A stretch of 64,000 nucleotides of DNA from an uncultured Pelagibacteraceae bacterium. GTDB lineage: Bacteria; Pseudomonadota; Alphaproteobacteria; Pelagibacterales; Pelagibacteraceae. Positions 1 to 8,035 of the stretch are shown here, one piece after another; the stretch's first letter is position 1, and each line of letters starts with the position of its first letter. The position numbers and the translations under genes were made by a program. The DNA is taken from the NCBI GenBank assembly GCA_902524345.1, contig CABZCX010000006.1:1-64000 (forward strand), in the 5' to 3' direction. The notes beneath the pieces were generated by a model that ran no database searches, had not been told where the DNA came from, and worked only from the letters and a program-made list of their open reading frames with translations.

Positions 1-674
1 AAATATCGCACCTTTTTAAAAATTGTCCATGTAAAATTATAAATGATTTTACTCAAATTGAAAATCTCGACTACTACCAACATCTATTAACTTTACAGTA
101 TATTCATTTCAAAATTGAAAATAATTTTAAAAAATGTATTCCATTTATTACAAGTAATAATGAAATCGATTTAAATTGGAAAAATAAACTTAAATTTTTT
201 AAAAGACCGTTGATTGCAATACAATGGAAAGGGAATGAAAATTTTCTCGATGATCAGCAAAGATCTGTCCCATTAAAATTTTTTCAAGATTTAATAAAAG
301 ATAACAATTATACTTTTATAAGTTTACAAAAAGATAATTTGTCGAAAGAAATTAAATCAAATAATTTTGATAATTATATTAAAGATTTTTCGGAAGAAAT
401 TGATCTTAAGGGGGAAAGTTTTATTGATACTATCTCGATATTAAAAAATATAGATTTGTTAATTTCTGTTGACACTTCAATGACACATCTCGCAGCTACA
501 TTACAAGTTAAAACTTTACTTTTACTAAACTCAAACCCAGATTGGAGATGGCATATAGAGTTTAAGGAAAAATGTTTTTATGAAAATTTGGAAATAATTA
601 AATTAAATAAGGCTAATGATTGGAACTCAATTACCTCATTAATTTCTTTAAAATTAAGAGAAATTTTTAAATAA
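1..674 (+). CDS. C-terminal part of a TPR/glycosyltransferase-9-like protein (5' truncated)
   Basis: The reading frame is open from base 3 to the stop at 672-674, so the gene begins left of the window; the first usable start codon inside (TTG at 210) is not a credible start. The visible part resembles the heptosyltransferase-like (GT9) domain that often closes long tetratricopeptide-repeat proteins in marine alphaproteobacteria. It has an IAIQWKGN-like strand near 210, a DTSMTHLAATL motif encoded near 470-500, and a PDWRW motif near 538-550, the usual family signature. No TPR repeats are visible, but they would lie upstream. The likely role is transfer of a sugar to a surface glycan or protein; this is inferred from family membership only. 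tRNA-Ser follows convergently 17 bases downstream. Confidence 0.7.
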   Translation, partial: ISHLFKNCPCKIINDFTQIENLDYYQHLLTLQYIHFKIENNFKKCIPFITSNNEIDLNWKNKLKFFKRPLIAIQWKGNENFLDDQQRSVPLKFFQDLIKDNNYTFISLQKDNLSKEIKSNNFDNYIKDFSEEIDLKGESFIDTISILKNIDLLISVDTSMTHLAATLQVKTLLLLNSNPDWRWHIEFKEKCFYENLEIIKLNKANDWNSITSLISLKLREIFK

Positions 675-691
675 TCGTTATTTTGAAATAA

Positions 692-783
692 TGGCGGAAA
701 GGGAGGGATTCGAACCCTCGGTACAAGTTTCCTCGCACGGTCATTTAGCAAACGACTGGTTTAAGCCTCTCACCCACCTTTCC
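692..783 (-). tRNA. tRNA-Ser (anticodon GCT)
   Basis: The minus strand folds into a class II cloverleaf. The acceptor stem is GGAAAGG paired with CCTTTCC, the anticodon stem is GTCGT/ATGAC, and the seven-base loop TTGCTAA carries anticodon GCT. A long variable arm and a GTTCGAATC T-loop are present. CCA is encoded at 694-692. It reads AGC and AGU serine codons. It lies between the convergent surface-glycan gene fragment on the left and the divergent sox operon on the right. Confidence 0.95.
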
Positions 784-800
784 TCTTATAAGTGTGTAAC

Positions 801-828
801 TTGAAATCATTGAATATTCAATATTAAT
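801..828 (+). promoter_or_regulatory. Candidate sox operon promoter with a 14-bp palindrome
   Basis: TTGAAA (801-806) and ATTAAT (823-828) are separated by 16 bases and lie 18-45 bases before the soxB ATG. The spacer holds a perfect 14-bp inverted repeat, ATTGAATATTCAAT, at 809-822. A repressor bound there would cover the space between the two hexamers. Both elements are AT-rich, so chance is a real alternative. Confidence 0.35.
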
Positions 829-845
829 CAAGTATTTATTGCAAA

Positions 846-2099
846 ATGAAAAATAAATATTCAATAATTTCACTAATTAAAAATTCTTTTTCATATCACG
901 AGAATTGGCAAAAAGCCTGGGGCGATCCAGAACCAAAAAAAGAGTATGAAATCATCATAATCGGTGGTGGAGGACATGGGTTAGCTACAGCTTATTATCT
1001 TGCAAAAAAACATAAGATTAAAAATATTGCTGTTATAGAAAAAGGTTGGATTGGTGGAGGGAATACAGGGAGGAACACCACGATAATTAGATCAAATTAT
1101 TTATGGGATGCAAGTGCAGGTTTGTATGATCATGCTCTAAAAATTTGGGAAAAACTTTCTCAGGAATTAAATTACAATGTAATGTTTAGTCAACGCGGTG
1201 TGATGAATCTAGCTCATAATTTGCAAGATGTTAGAGATCTTAAAAGAAGGACTCATGCTAACAGATTGAATGGTATTGATGCAGTTTATCTTAATACACA
1301 ACAAGTGAAAAAATTTTGTCCAATTATAAACACATCTCCAGATATTAGATATCCAGTTTTAGGTGGAACTCTTCAGCGGAGAGCTGGTACTGCACGTCAT
1401 GATGCCGTAGCTTGGGGTTATGCAAGAGGTGCTGATGAAATGGGTGTTGATATAATTCAAAATTGTGAAGTTAAAGGAATTAAAAGAAATGGTGATAGTG
1501 TTGATGGAATTGAAACAACAAAAGGTTTTATCAAAACAAAAAAAATTGGTGTTGTTGCTGCTGGCCATTCAAGTGTAATAGCAAACATGGCAGGTTTAAA
1601 GTTACCATTAGAAAGTAAACCACTTCAAGCTCTAGTTTCTGAGCCAGTAAAACCCATAATTGATACTGTAGTGATGTCTAATGCTGTTCATGCATATGTT
1701 AGTCAGTCTGATAAAGGAGAGCTGGTAATTGGAGCAGGCACAGATGATTACGTTTCTTATTCTCAAAAAGGCAGTCATGAAATTGTAGAGGGAACTTTAA
1801 ATGCTATTTTAGAATTATATCCTATATTCAGTCGTATGAGAATGTTAAGACAATGGGGTGGTATCGTTGATATATGTCCTGATGCAAGTCCTATTATCAG
1901 TAAGACTCCAATAAAAGGTTTATACTTTAATTGTGGTTGGGGAACTGGGGGTTTTAAAGCAACACCAGGTTCAGGAGATCTATTTGCACATACAATAGCA
2001 AATGATGAGCCTCATAAATTAAATGCTGCATTTAATCTTAATAGATTTGTGAGTGGAGATCTTGTTGATGAACATGGTGCAGCTGCTGTAGCACACTGA
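846..2099 (+). CDS. soxB: Sarcosine oxidase, beta subunit
   Basis: The 417-residue protein is the catalytic flavoprotein subunit of heterotetrameric sarcosine oxidase, which oxidatively demethylates sarcosine to glycine. A Rossmann FAD motif ([18 protein letters not shown]) lies near residues 36-53. The motif [14 protein letters not shown] near 181-194 contains His185, the residue I take as the site of covalent FMN attachment known in this family. The C-terminal [14 protein letters not shown] closes the flavin domain. The start is the ATG at 846, the first in frame after tRNA-Ser. Its stop codon shares one base with the soxD start, so the four subunits form a tightly coupled operon in the usual order B-D-A-G. 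In SAR11 this enzyme is tied to glycine betaine and dimethylglycine breakdown. Confidence 0.95.
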   Translation: MKNKYSIISLIKNSFSYHENWQKAWGDPEPKKEYEIIIIGGGGHGLATAYYLAKKHKIKNIAVIEKGWIGGGNTGRNTTIIRSNYLWDASAGLYDHALKIWEKLSQELNYNVMFSQRGVMNLAHNLQDVRDLKRRTHANRLNGIDAVYLNTQQVKKFCPIINTSPDIRYPVLGGTLQRRAGTARHDAVAWGYARGADEMGVDIIQNCEVKGIKRNGDSVDGIETTKGFIKTKKIGVVAAGHSSVIANMAGLKLPLESKPLQALVSEPVKPIIDTVVMSNAVHAYVSQSDKGELVIGAGTDDYVSYSQKGSHEIVEGTLNAILELYPIFSRMRMLRQWGGIVDICPDASPIISKTPIKGLYFNCGWGTGGFKATPGSGDLFAHTIANDEPHKLNAAFNLNRFVSGDLVDEHGAAAVAH

Positions 2100-2380
2100 T
2101 GTTTTTGATTCATTGTCCTTATTGTGGTGAAAGAGAACAAAGTGAGTTTAAAGCTGGAGGAGAAGCTCATATAGTTAGACCAAAACAGCCAACTGAATTA
2201 AGTGATGATCAGTGGGCCGAATATCTTTTCATGAGAAAAAATATCAAAGGTGTCCAGTTCGAAAGATGGGTTCATACCCATGGATGTAGAAAATGGTTTA
2301 ATATGGTTAGAGATACATCTAATGATGAAATTAAAGCAATTTATAAAATGGGTGAAAAACCTCCAACAAAATATAAATGA
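2099..2380 (+). CDS. soxD: Sarcosine oxidase, delta subunit
   Basis: This small (93-residue) zinc-binding subunit of heterotetrameric sarcosine oxidase carries all expected metal ligands: Cys6 and Cys9 in HCPYCG, and His59 and Cys63 in WVHTHGCRKWFN. Length and motif spacing are normal for the family. The gene starts one base inside the soxB stop and its own TGA overlaps the soxA ATG as ATGA, so translation is probably coupled at both ends. It has no catalytic role of its own and is thought to stabilise the alpha-beta assembly. Confidence 0.95.
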   Translation: MFLIHCPYCGEREQSEFKAGGEAHIVRPKQPTELSDDQWAEYLFMRKNIKGVQFERWVHTHGCRKWFNMVRDTSNDEIKAIYKMGEKPPTKYK

Positions 2381-5300
2381 CAAACAATTTAAGAGTTAAA
2401 TCAAGTAAGTTTATAGATGAGACATATAAAATTTCATTTAAGTTTAATAATAAAACTTATTATGGTTATAAGGGAGATACATTAGCATCTGCCCTTTTAG
2501 CTAATAATATCCATTTGGTCGGAAGAAGTTTTAAGTACCATAGACCAAGAGGAATAATGACTGCTGGTTCAGAAGAGCCTAATGCTATTGTTCAACTGCA
2601 TAAAAACACATCTCGAACCGAACCAAATGTTAGAGCAACAGAAATAGAAATTTATGAGGGACTTGAGGCTTCAAGTCAAAATTGTTGGCCAAGTGTAAAC
2701 TTTGATATTGGAGGTATAAATAATTTTTTAAGTCCTGTGCTTCCAGCAGGTTTTTATTATAAAACTTTCATGTGGCCAGCAAGTTTTTGGGAAAAATATG
2801 AGTATTTTATAAGAAAGTCTGCGGGTTTAGGTATATCACCTATGGAGCCTGATCCTGATATATATGAGCATAAATATATCCATTGTGATGTGCTAGTTAT
2901 TGGTGCTGGTATCTCAGGTATAATTGCAGCAAAAACTTCTGCAAAAAATGGTTTTAAAACACTATTGTTAGATGAAAAACCTTATCTTGGTGGTTCTACA
3001 ATCTATCAAAATTTAGAACACTTCAAGATTAACAATCAAATCTCGAGCTCATGGTTAGAGAAAGAAATAAATGAAATAAAAAAAATTGATAATTTAGAAA
3101 TAAAGACAAGAACAAGTGTTGCTGCTTTTCATGGTTACAATTTTTTATTAGCACGAGAAAATTTAACGGATCATTTACCTTTGCATCAAAGAGATGGAAA
3201 AGTTCGTCATAGACTACTGAAAATTAGAGCAAAAAAGGTTATAAGTGCAACGGGATCTTTAGAAAGACCTTTGGTATTTGATAATAATGACCGACCGGGA
3301 ATTTTGCTATCATCCGCCATAGAAAAATACTCGAATTTGTTTGGTGTTGCATGTGGCCAAAAAAATGTTCTTTTTACTAATAACGATAGTGCATATGAAA
3401 CAGCAATAAGTTTATTTCAAAAAGGAATTAATATTGAAGCTATTATCGATAATAGAGAAAATGTTGATTCAAAATTAGTCAATGAAATAGAAAAAAATAA
3501 TATAAAAATATATAAAGGTTATACAGTTGTTAATACATTTGGATACAAGAGGATTAATAAAATTTCAATAATGCAACTCTCTAAAGATGGTCAAAAAGTT
3601 GTGGGCTCTAAAATTTCTATTGATTGTGATTGCCTTGGCATGTCTGGAGGATGGACACCAGCAGTGCATCTTTTCACGCAATCTGGCGGAAAATTGAAAT
3701 TCAGAGATGACGATCAAGTATTTATTCCAGATACATATCCTTCAGATCAAATAAGTATAGGTTCTTGTAATGGAGAATTTACATTAGATGAAATATTATC
3801 AAGTATTTCAAAAAAACTTAAAGATTTCTTGAATATTAAGAAAACTGAATATGAAAATCTTGAAATCCAATCTCATTTCAATAAAACCAAAAGAAATATA
3901 TGGTTACTTCCATCTGATAAGATAATTGGTAAAACAAAACCATTTGTTGATTATCAAAATGATGCAACAGCAAAAGATATTAAATTAGCTTTAAGAGAAG
4001 GATTCCGATCAATTGAACATGTAAAAAGATATACAACAACTGGCATGGGAACTGATCAAGGTAAACTTGGCAATATGCATGCGTTAGGAATTATCTCTGA
4101 AACTGCTGGCTCTAGAATGGGTGAGCTTGGTACAACAACATTTAGACCTCCCTACACACCTCTTACTTTTGGTACGATTGTTGGAAGAAATGTAGGAGAG
4201 TATTTTGATGTTTCTAGAAAAACTCCAATTCATGATTGGCACGTTAAAAATAAAGCGAAATTTGAAAATGTGGGACAATGGAAAAGAGCTTGGTTTTATC
4301 CAAAAGAAAATGAGAGTATGCATGAAGCTGTGCAAAGAGAAAGTAAGGCCGCAAGAGACAGTGCTGGTATATTAGATGCTTCAACATTAGGTAAGATTGA
4401 TATTCAAGGTACAGATGCCTCTGAGTTTTTAAATAGAGTTTATACCAATGCATGGTCAAAGCTTGCTATTGGAAAATGTCGATATGGACTAATGCTTAAT
4501 GAGGATGGTATGGTTTATGACGATGGTGTAACAACACGCTTAGATGAAAATCACTACATTATGACTACAACAACAGGTGGAGCCGCAACCGTTTTAGGTA
4601 AACTAGAAGATTACCTTCAAACAGAGTGGCCAGAGTTAGATGTATACCTTACTTCGGTGACAGATCATTATGCAACAATTAGTGTTTGTGGTCCAAACAG
4701 TAAAAAGATTATTTCAAAAGTAATTCCTAATCTAGATTTGTCCGATAAGAAATTTCCACATATGTCTTTTAAAAATACCAAAATTGACAAAGTCAAATGT
4801 AGGGTAATGAGAATAAGTTTTACTGGTGAACAAAGTTATGAAATTAATGTTCAGGCTAATTATGGAAAATCTGTATGGGACAAATGTATGCAGGCAGGAA
4901 AAGAATTTAATATCACACCTTATGGGACTGAAACAATGCATTTACTTAGAGCAGAAAAAGGATTCATAATTGTAGGACAAGATACAGATGCAACCATGAC
5001 ACCAATCGATCTTCAAATGGATTGGATAGTTAGTAAAAAGAAATATGATTTTATTGGTAAAAGATCTTTATATAGATCAGATACAATAAGAGAAGATAGA
5101 AAACAATTAATTGGTTTAATTACGGAAAACCCAAAAGAAGTTTTGGAAGAAGGCGCTCAAATTGTTCTGGACGCAAGCAAGTCTCCAGTTGAAATGTTGG
5201 GTCACGTAACCTCAAGTTACTATAGTCCAAATTTAGAAAAATCTATCGCTTTAGGTGTTGTTAAAGGTGGAAAAAATATGATTGGTCAAAAACTAATTAT

Positions 5301-5382
5301 CCCTATGGAAAATAAACAAATCAACGTGACAGTTACGGATCCAGTGTTTTTAGACAAGGAGAATAAAAGATTGAATGCTTAA
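2377..5382 (+). CDS. soxA: Sarcosine oxidase, alpha subunit
   Basis: The 1001-residue alpha subunit has the family domain order. An N-terminal ferredoxin-like fold at about 10-95 contains SFKYHRPRGIM. An NAD(P)-binding flavin-reductase-like part begins with DVLVIGAGISG at 171-181. From about residue 600 to the end there is a folate-binding domain related to glycine-cleavage T protein and dimethylglycine dehydrogenase. In the family this last domain passes the methyl group of sarcosine to tetrahydrofolate, giving 5,10-methylene-THF. The ATG at 2377 overlaps the soxD stop (ATGA), and its own stop overlaps the soxG start by eight bases. Length is typical and nothing is broken. Confidence 0.95.
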   Translation: MTNNLRVKSSKFIDETYKISFKFNNKTYYGYKGDTLASALLANNIHLVGRSFKYHRPRGIMTAGSEEPNAIVQLHKNTSRTEPNVRATEIEIYEGLEASSQNCWPSVNFDIGGINNFLSPVLPAGFYYKTFMWPASFWEKYEYFIRKSAGLGISPMEPDPDIYEHKYIHCDVLVIGAGISGIIAAKTSAKNGFKTLLLDEKPYLGGSTIYQNLEHFKINNQISSSWLEKEINEIKKIDNLEIKTRTSVAAFHGYNFLLARENLTDHLPLHQRDGKVRHRLLKIRAKKVISATGSLERPLVFDNNDRPGILLSSAIEKYSNLFGVACGQKNVLFTNNDSAYETAISLFQKGINIEAIIDNRENVDSKLVNEIEKNNIKIYKGYTVVNTFGYKRINKISIMQLSKDGQKVVGSKISIDCDCLGMSGGWTPAVHLFTQSGGKLKFRDDDQVFIPDTYPSDQISIGSCNGEFTLDEILSSISKKLKDFLNIKKTEYENLEIQSHFNKTKRNIWLLPSDKIIGKTKPFVDYQNDATAKDIKLALREGFRSIEHVKRYTTTGMGTDQGKLGNMHALGIISETAGSRMGELGTTTFRPPYTPLTFGTIVGRNVGEYFDVSRKTPIHDWHVKNKAKFENVGQWKRAWFYPKENESMHEAVQRESKAARDSAGILDASTLGKIDIQGTDASEFLNRVYTNAWSKLAIGKCRYGLMLNEDGMVYDDGVTTRLDENHYIMTTTTGGAATVLGKLEDYLQTEWPELDVYLTSVTDHYATISVCGPNSKKIISKVIPNLDLSDKKFPHMSFKNTKIDKVKCRVMRISFTGEQSYEINVQANYGKSVWDKCMQAGKEFNITPYGTETMHLLRAEKGFIIVGQDTDATMTPIDLQMDWIVSKKKYDFIGKRSLYRSDTIREDRKQLIGLITENPKEVLEEGAQIVLDASKSPVEMLGHVTSSYYSPNLEKSIALGVVKGGKNMIGQKLIIPMENKQINVTVTDPVFLDKENKRLNA

Positions 5383-5938
5383 TTATTCAAACGCAATTTC
5401 AGAAGAAAAATCACATTCAGGATTACAAATGAAAGAAGTTAAACCTATAATGAAACTGATTCTAAGAGGAAAAAAAAGAGAATTTTTATCTGCAGTTGGA
5501 AAGTCATTAAATTTGATATTGCCAGCCGAAGCAAATACTTTTACTAAAAGCGATAAATTAACTGCACTTTGGCTAAGTCCTGATGAATGGATGATTTTTT
5601 CAAATGAAGTTTCTCATATTGATTGTAACGATTATCAAACAGAAAATTTACTTAATAAAAGTATTTGTAAAACAAATTTAGGAGCTGTCACAGATGTTAC
5701 TGACCAATTTGTTTTGATTAACCTTAAAGGAGACAAAATTTATGAGTTATTTGAGACTGGATCACCATTTAATTTCAACGATTTTAGAAAAAAAAAGGGT
5801 TCTGTCACACAAACAATATTAGCGAAAATTGATGTGATTATACAAAATGAGAGTCAAAATGACGTGAATCTTTTTGTAAGACGCTCTTTTTCACAACATT
5901 TGTTTTCTTGGATGAATGATAGTGCGTCAAGATTATAG
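5375..5938 (+). CDS. soxG: Sarcosine oxidase, gamma subunit
   Basis: The 187-residue product closes the soxBDAG operon and overlaps the end of soxA by eight bases. The gamma subunit is a distant relative of the folate-binding GCV-T fold. Recognisable parts are ALWLSPDEWMIF near residues 64-76, TDVTDQFVLINLKG in the middle, and SFSQHLFSWMNDS near the end, the usual location of the family's conserved C-terminal helix. It completes the heterotetramer; its own chemistry is not established here. Downstream lies a run of nine T residues without a convincing hairpin, so the binding-protein gene that follows may belong to the same transcript. Confidence 0.9.
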   Translation: MLNYSNAISEEKSHSGLQMKEVKPIMKLILRGKKREFLSAVGKSLNLILPAEANTFTKSDKLTALWLSPDEWMIFSNEVSHIDCNDYQTENLLNKSICKTNLGAVTDVTDQFVLINLKGDKIYELFETGSPFNFNDFRKKKGSVTQTILAKIDVIIQNESQNDVNLFVRRSFSQHLFSWMNDSASRL

Positions 5939-5971
5939 TCTCATTTTTTTTTAGATTTGTTAAAAACAAGT

Positions 5972-6739
5972 ATGAATAAATTAATCTATTTAGCAATATT
6001 TGCTCTTTTACCCTTCAATTTAAATGCAGAATCAAACTTAGACAAGATTTTATCATCAGGTGTCTTAAAAGTTGGAACAACTGGAGATTGGGATCCTATG
6101 ACTATTAAAGATCCGGCGACTAATAAATATAAAGGATTCGATATCGATGTAATGAATGAACTAGCTAAGGACATGGGTGTTAAAATTGAATTTGTACCAG
6201 CTGAGTGGAAAACTATAGTTTCTGGAATAACTTCTGAAAGGTATGATATATCAACAAGTGTCACAAAAACTCCTAAAAGAGCTGAGGTAGCTGGATTTAC
6301 AGATACCTACTATAAATATGGAACTGTACCACTTGTTCTAAAAAAGAATTTAAGCAAATTTTCAACCTGGGACTCTCTTAACAACTCAAGTGTAACTATT
6401 GCAACTACTCTTGGTACATCACAGGAAGAAAAAGCAAAAGAATTTTTTCCTAAATCAAAACTGAATTCTGTAGAAGCTCCTGCTAGAGATTTTCAAGAAG
6501 TATTAGCTGGAAGAGCAGATGGAAATATAACGAGTTCAACTGAAGCGAATAAGTTAGTTATCAAATATCCACAATTAGCTATCGTTCCTGATGGTGAAAA
6601 AAATCCCGCTTTTTTAGCTATGATGGTTCCTAAAGGTGATAATAAATGGAACAACTATGTTAATGACTGGATTAAAAAGAAGAAATCATCGGGCTTCTTT
6701 ACTAAGCTGTTAGCTAAATATAATCTAAAAAGTTTATAA
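5972..6739 (+). CDS. Periplasmic solute-binding protein (family 3, amino-acid type)
   Basis: The product is an exported SBP_bac_3 protein of about 255 residues. I chose the ATG at 5972 over an upstream TTG (5957) because it begins a clean signal peptide, Lys then a hydrophobic run, ending near FNLNA-ES. The mature part has the family signatures [34 protein letters not shown] and [16 protein letters not shown]. The VGTTGDW start and the TSSTEAN region also resemble periplasmic cyclohexadienyl dehydratase (PheC), a catalytic offshoot of the same fold, so an enzyme role cannot be excluded. It is followed after 40 bases by a matching permease, which favours a transport role. The ligand is not evident. 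Confidence 0.85.
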   Translation: MNKLIYLAIFALLPFNLNAESNLDKILSSGVLKVGTTGDWDPMTIKDPATNKYKGFDIDVMNELAKDMGVKIEFVPAEWKTIVSGITSERYDISTSVTKTPKRAEVAGFTDTYYKYGTVPLVLKKNLSKFSTWDSLNNSSVTIATTLGTSQEEKAKEFFPKSKLNSVEAPARDFQEVLAGRADGNITSSTEANKLVIKYPQLAIVPDGEKNPAFLAMMVPKGDNKWNNYVNDWIKKKKSSGFFTKLLAKYNLKSL

Positions 6740-6745
6740 TAAATT

Positions 6746-6765
6746 AGTATTTACTGCTTAATACT
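6746..6765 (+). other. Hairpin between binding-protein and permease genes
   Basis: AGTATT at 6746-6751 pairs with AATACT at 6760-6765 around an eight-base loop. No T-run follows directly. Hairpins here commonly stabilise the 3' end of the highly expressed binding-protein message relative to the permease. The stem is short and AT-rich, so this is tentative. Confidence 0.3.
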
Positions 6766-6779
6766 TTATAAATTGAGGG

Positions 6780-7511
6780 GTGAGAAATTTATTTTTTTTA
6801 CTTCTAATTATCACTTTAACTTCATGTAATAAAGGCGAACTTAATTGGCTAATCTTATCACCAAACAATATTGAAGGTTTAACAAATCTAAAGTTTCTAT
6901 TAAGTGGTTTAACCACCACAATTTTTATTTCTTTAGTTTCAATAATTATCTCAATCTTCGTTGGATTAATTGTAGCTATACCATCATTAGCTAAAAATAA
7001 ATTTTTAACTTATATCAATATTGGCTATGTTGAGATTGTCAGGGCGATACCATTATTAGTATTAATATTATGGATCTATTATGGACTACCAATAATGACG
7101 GGTATTAGCTTTAGTCCATTTGTATCTGGCATTATTGCATTATCTATAAGTGAAAGTGCGTTTCAAGCAGAAATTTTTAGAGCGGGCATAAACTCTATCA
7201 AGAAGTCCCAGTGGGAAGCTGGAAGTTCGTTGGGATTAAATTTTGTCAAAAAATTAAAGCTTGTTATTCTTCCTCAGGCTATCAAAAATATTTTACCTGC
7301 AATAGGAAATCAATTTGTCTATGTCTTAAAGATGTCTTCTTTAGTTTCAATTATAGGCATTGGTGATTTGACAAGAAAAGCTAATGAACTTGTTGTTACA
7401 ACTTATCGCCCTCTTGAAATATATACATTTTTAATTCTCGAGTATTTAGTTTTAATATTAATTGTTTCCTATCTAGTGAGAAAATTTGAAAAAAAATTGC
7501 AAAAGGATTAA
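6780..7511 (+). CDS. Polar amino acid ABC transporter permease (HisM/GlnP type)
   Basis: The inner-membrane permease has 243 residues. It shows the EAA loop typical of importers, QWEAGSSLGLNFVKKLKLVILPQAIKNILPAI, in the second half (the coupling helix for the ATPase), plus SISESAFQAEIFRAGINS. The start is GTG at 6780; no ATG is available in frame before the membrane domain, and GAGGGG lies unusually close before it. The first 16 residues end in LTSC, a lipobox-like sequence in front of the first permease helix, an oddity discussed in the findings. No ATPase gene is adjacent, so the ATP-binding subunit must be encoded elsewhere. Its stop codon overlaps the convergent nuclease stop at TTAA (7508-7511). 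Confidence 0.85.
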   Translation: MRNLFFLLLIITLTSCNKGELNWLILSPNNIEGLTNLKFLLSGLTTTIFISLVSIIISIFVGLIVAIPSLAKNKFLTYINIGYVEIVRAIPLLVLILWIYYGLPIMTGISFSPFVSGIIALSISESAFQAEIFRAGINSIKKSQWEAGSSLGLNFVKKLKLVILPQAIKNILPAIGNQFVYVLKMSSLVSIIGIGDLTRKANELVVTTYRPLEIYTFLILEYLVLILIVSYLVRKFEKKLQKD

Positions 7512-8035
7512 TTTTTTTTTCTATAATCCCAAGGCATTTCAAAAGTACCAGCCCATAAACCTAATTTGTCTTTTTTTGCTATATCTTCATGTGAAACATA
7601 TTTTTTTGAGTATTTTCTATATGCAACAGCATAACCATATCGAACCATCCAAGCATTGATGTTAGTCTTGCCCTTAAAACATTCTGCGATAAATCTTTTA
7701 TATCTATCTTTATTTTTCCATTTACAGCTCATAAATTGATTGTTAATTTTTTTTTTGAGCCTATTAGTAGAAATCTCACCGCAAAAATAATCTTTATTAA
7801 ATGAAAAGAAAGAAATTGTTAGCCAAATTTTTTGACATTTTTGATCCCGTTCTGGGGCATCAATTCCAAAAAGACGAATTTTTTTTTTATTTATTAAAAT
7901 TGTGTCACCATCAATAACTTTTGCAATACCAGTAATAATTTTTAGCTCTTTAGCTTTAAGATTTTCTGGGCTAGTTAAAAGAATGACTATATGTAAATTA
8001 ATTAATAAAAAGACTCTTATTTTGTTTAAAAACAT
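7508..8035 (-). CDS. Secreted thermonuclease-family (SNase-like) nuclease
   Basis: The 175-residue protein starts with a hydrophobic signal-like segment (about residues 6-28, ending near NLKAKE). A staphylococcal-nuclease fold follows. Catalytic elements visible are VIDGDTI, RLFGIDAPE (Arg and Glu of the active site) and DRYKRFIAEC (second catalytic Arg), then NAWMVRYGYAVAYRKYSKKY. It probably acts in the periplasm or outside the cell on nucleic acids. The ATG at 8035 lies 38 bases inside the end of the MATE gene, a long overlap for this compact genome, but it gives the better signal peptide. The 3' end meets the permease gene tail to tail. Confidence 0.85.
   Translation of the reverse strand: MFLNKIRVFLLINLHIVILLTSPENLKAKELKIITGIAKVIDGDTILINKKKIRLFGIDAPERDQKCQKIWLTISFFSFNKDYFCGEISTNRLKKKINNQFMSCKWKNKDRYKRFIAECFKGKTNINAWMVRYGYAVAYRKYSKKYVSHEDIAKKDKLGLWAGTFEMPWDYRKKN

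Noticed and set aside
5941-5952. T-run after soxG as intrinsic terminator
   Set aside because: The sequence before it forms at most a three-pair stem.
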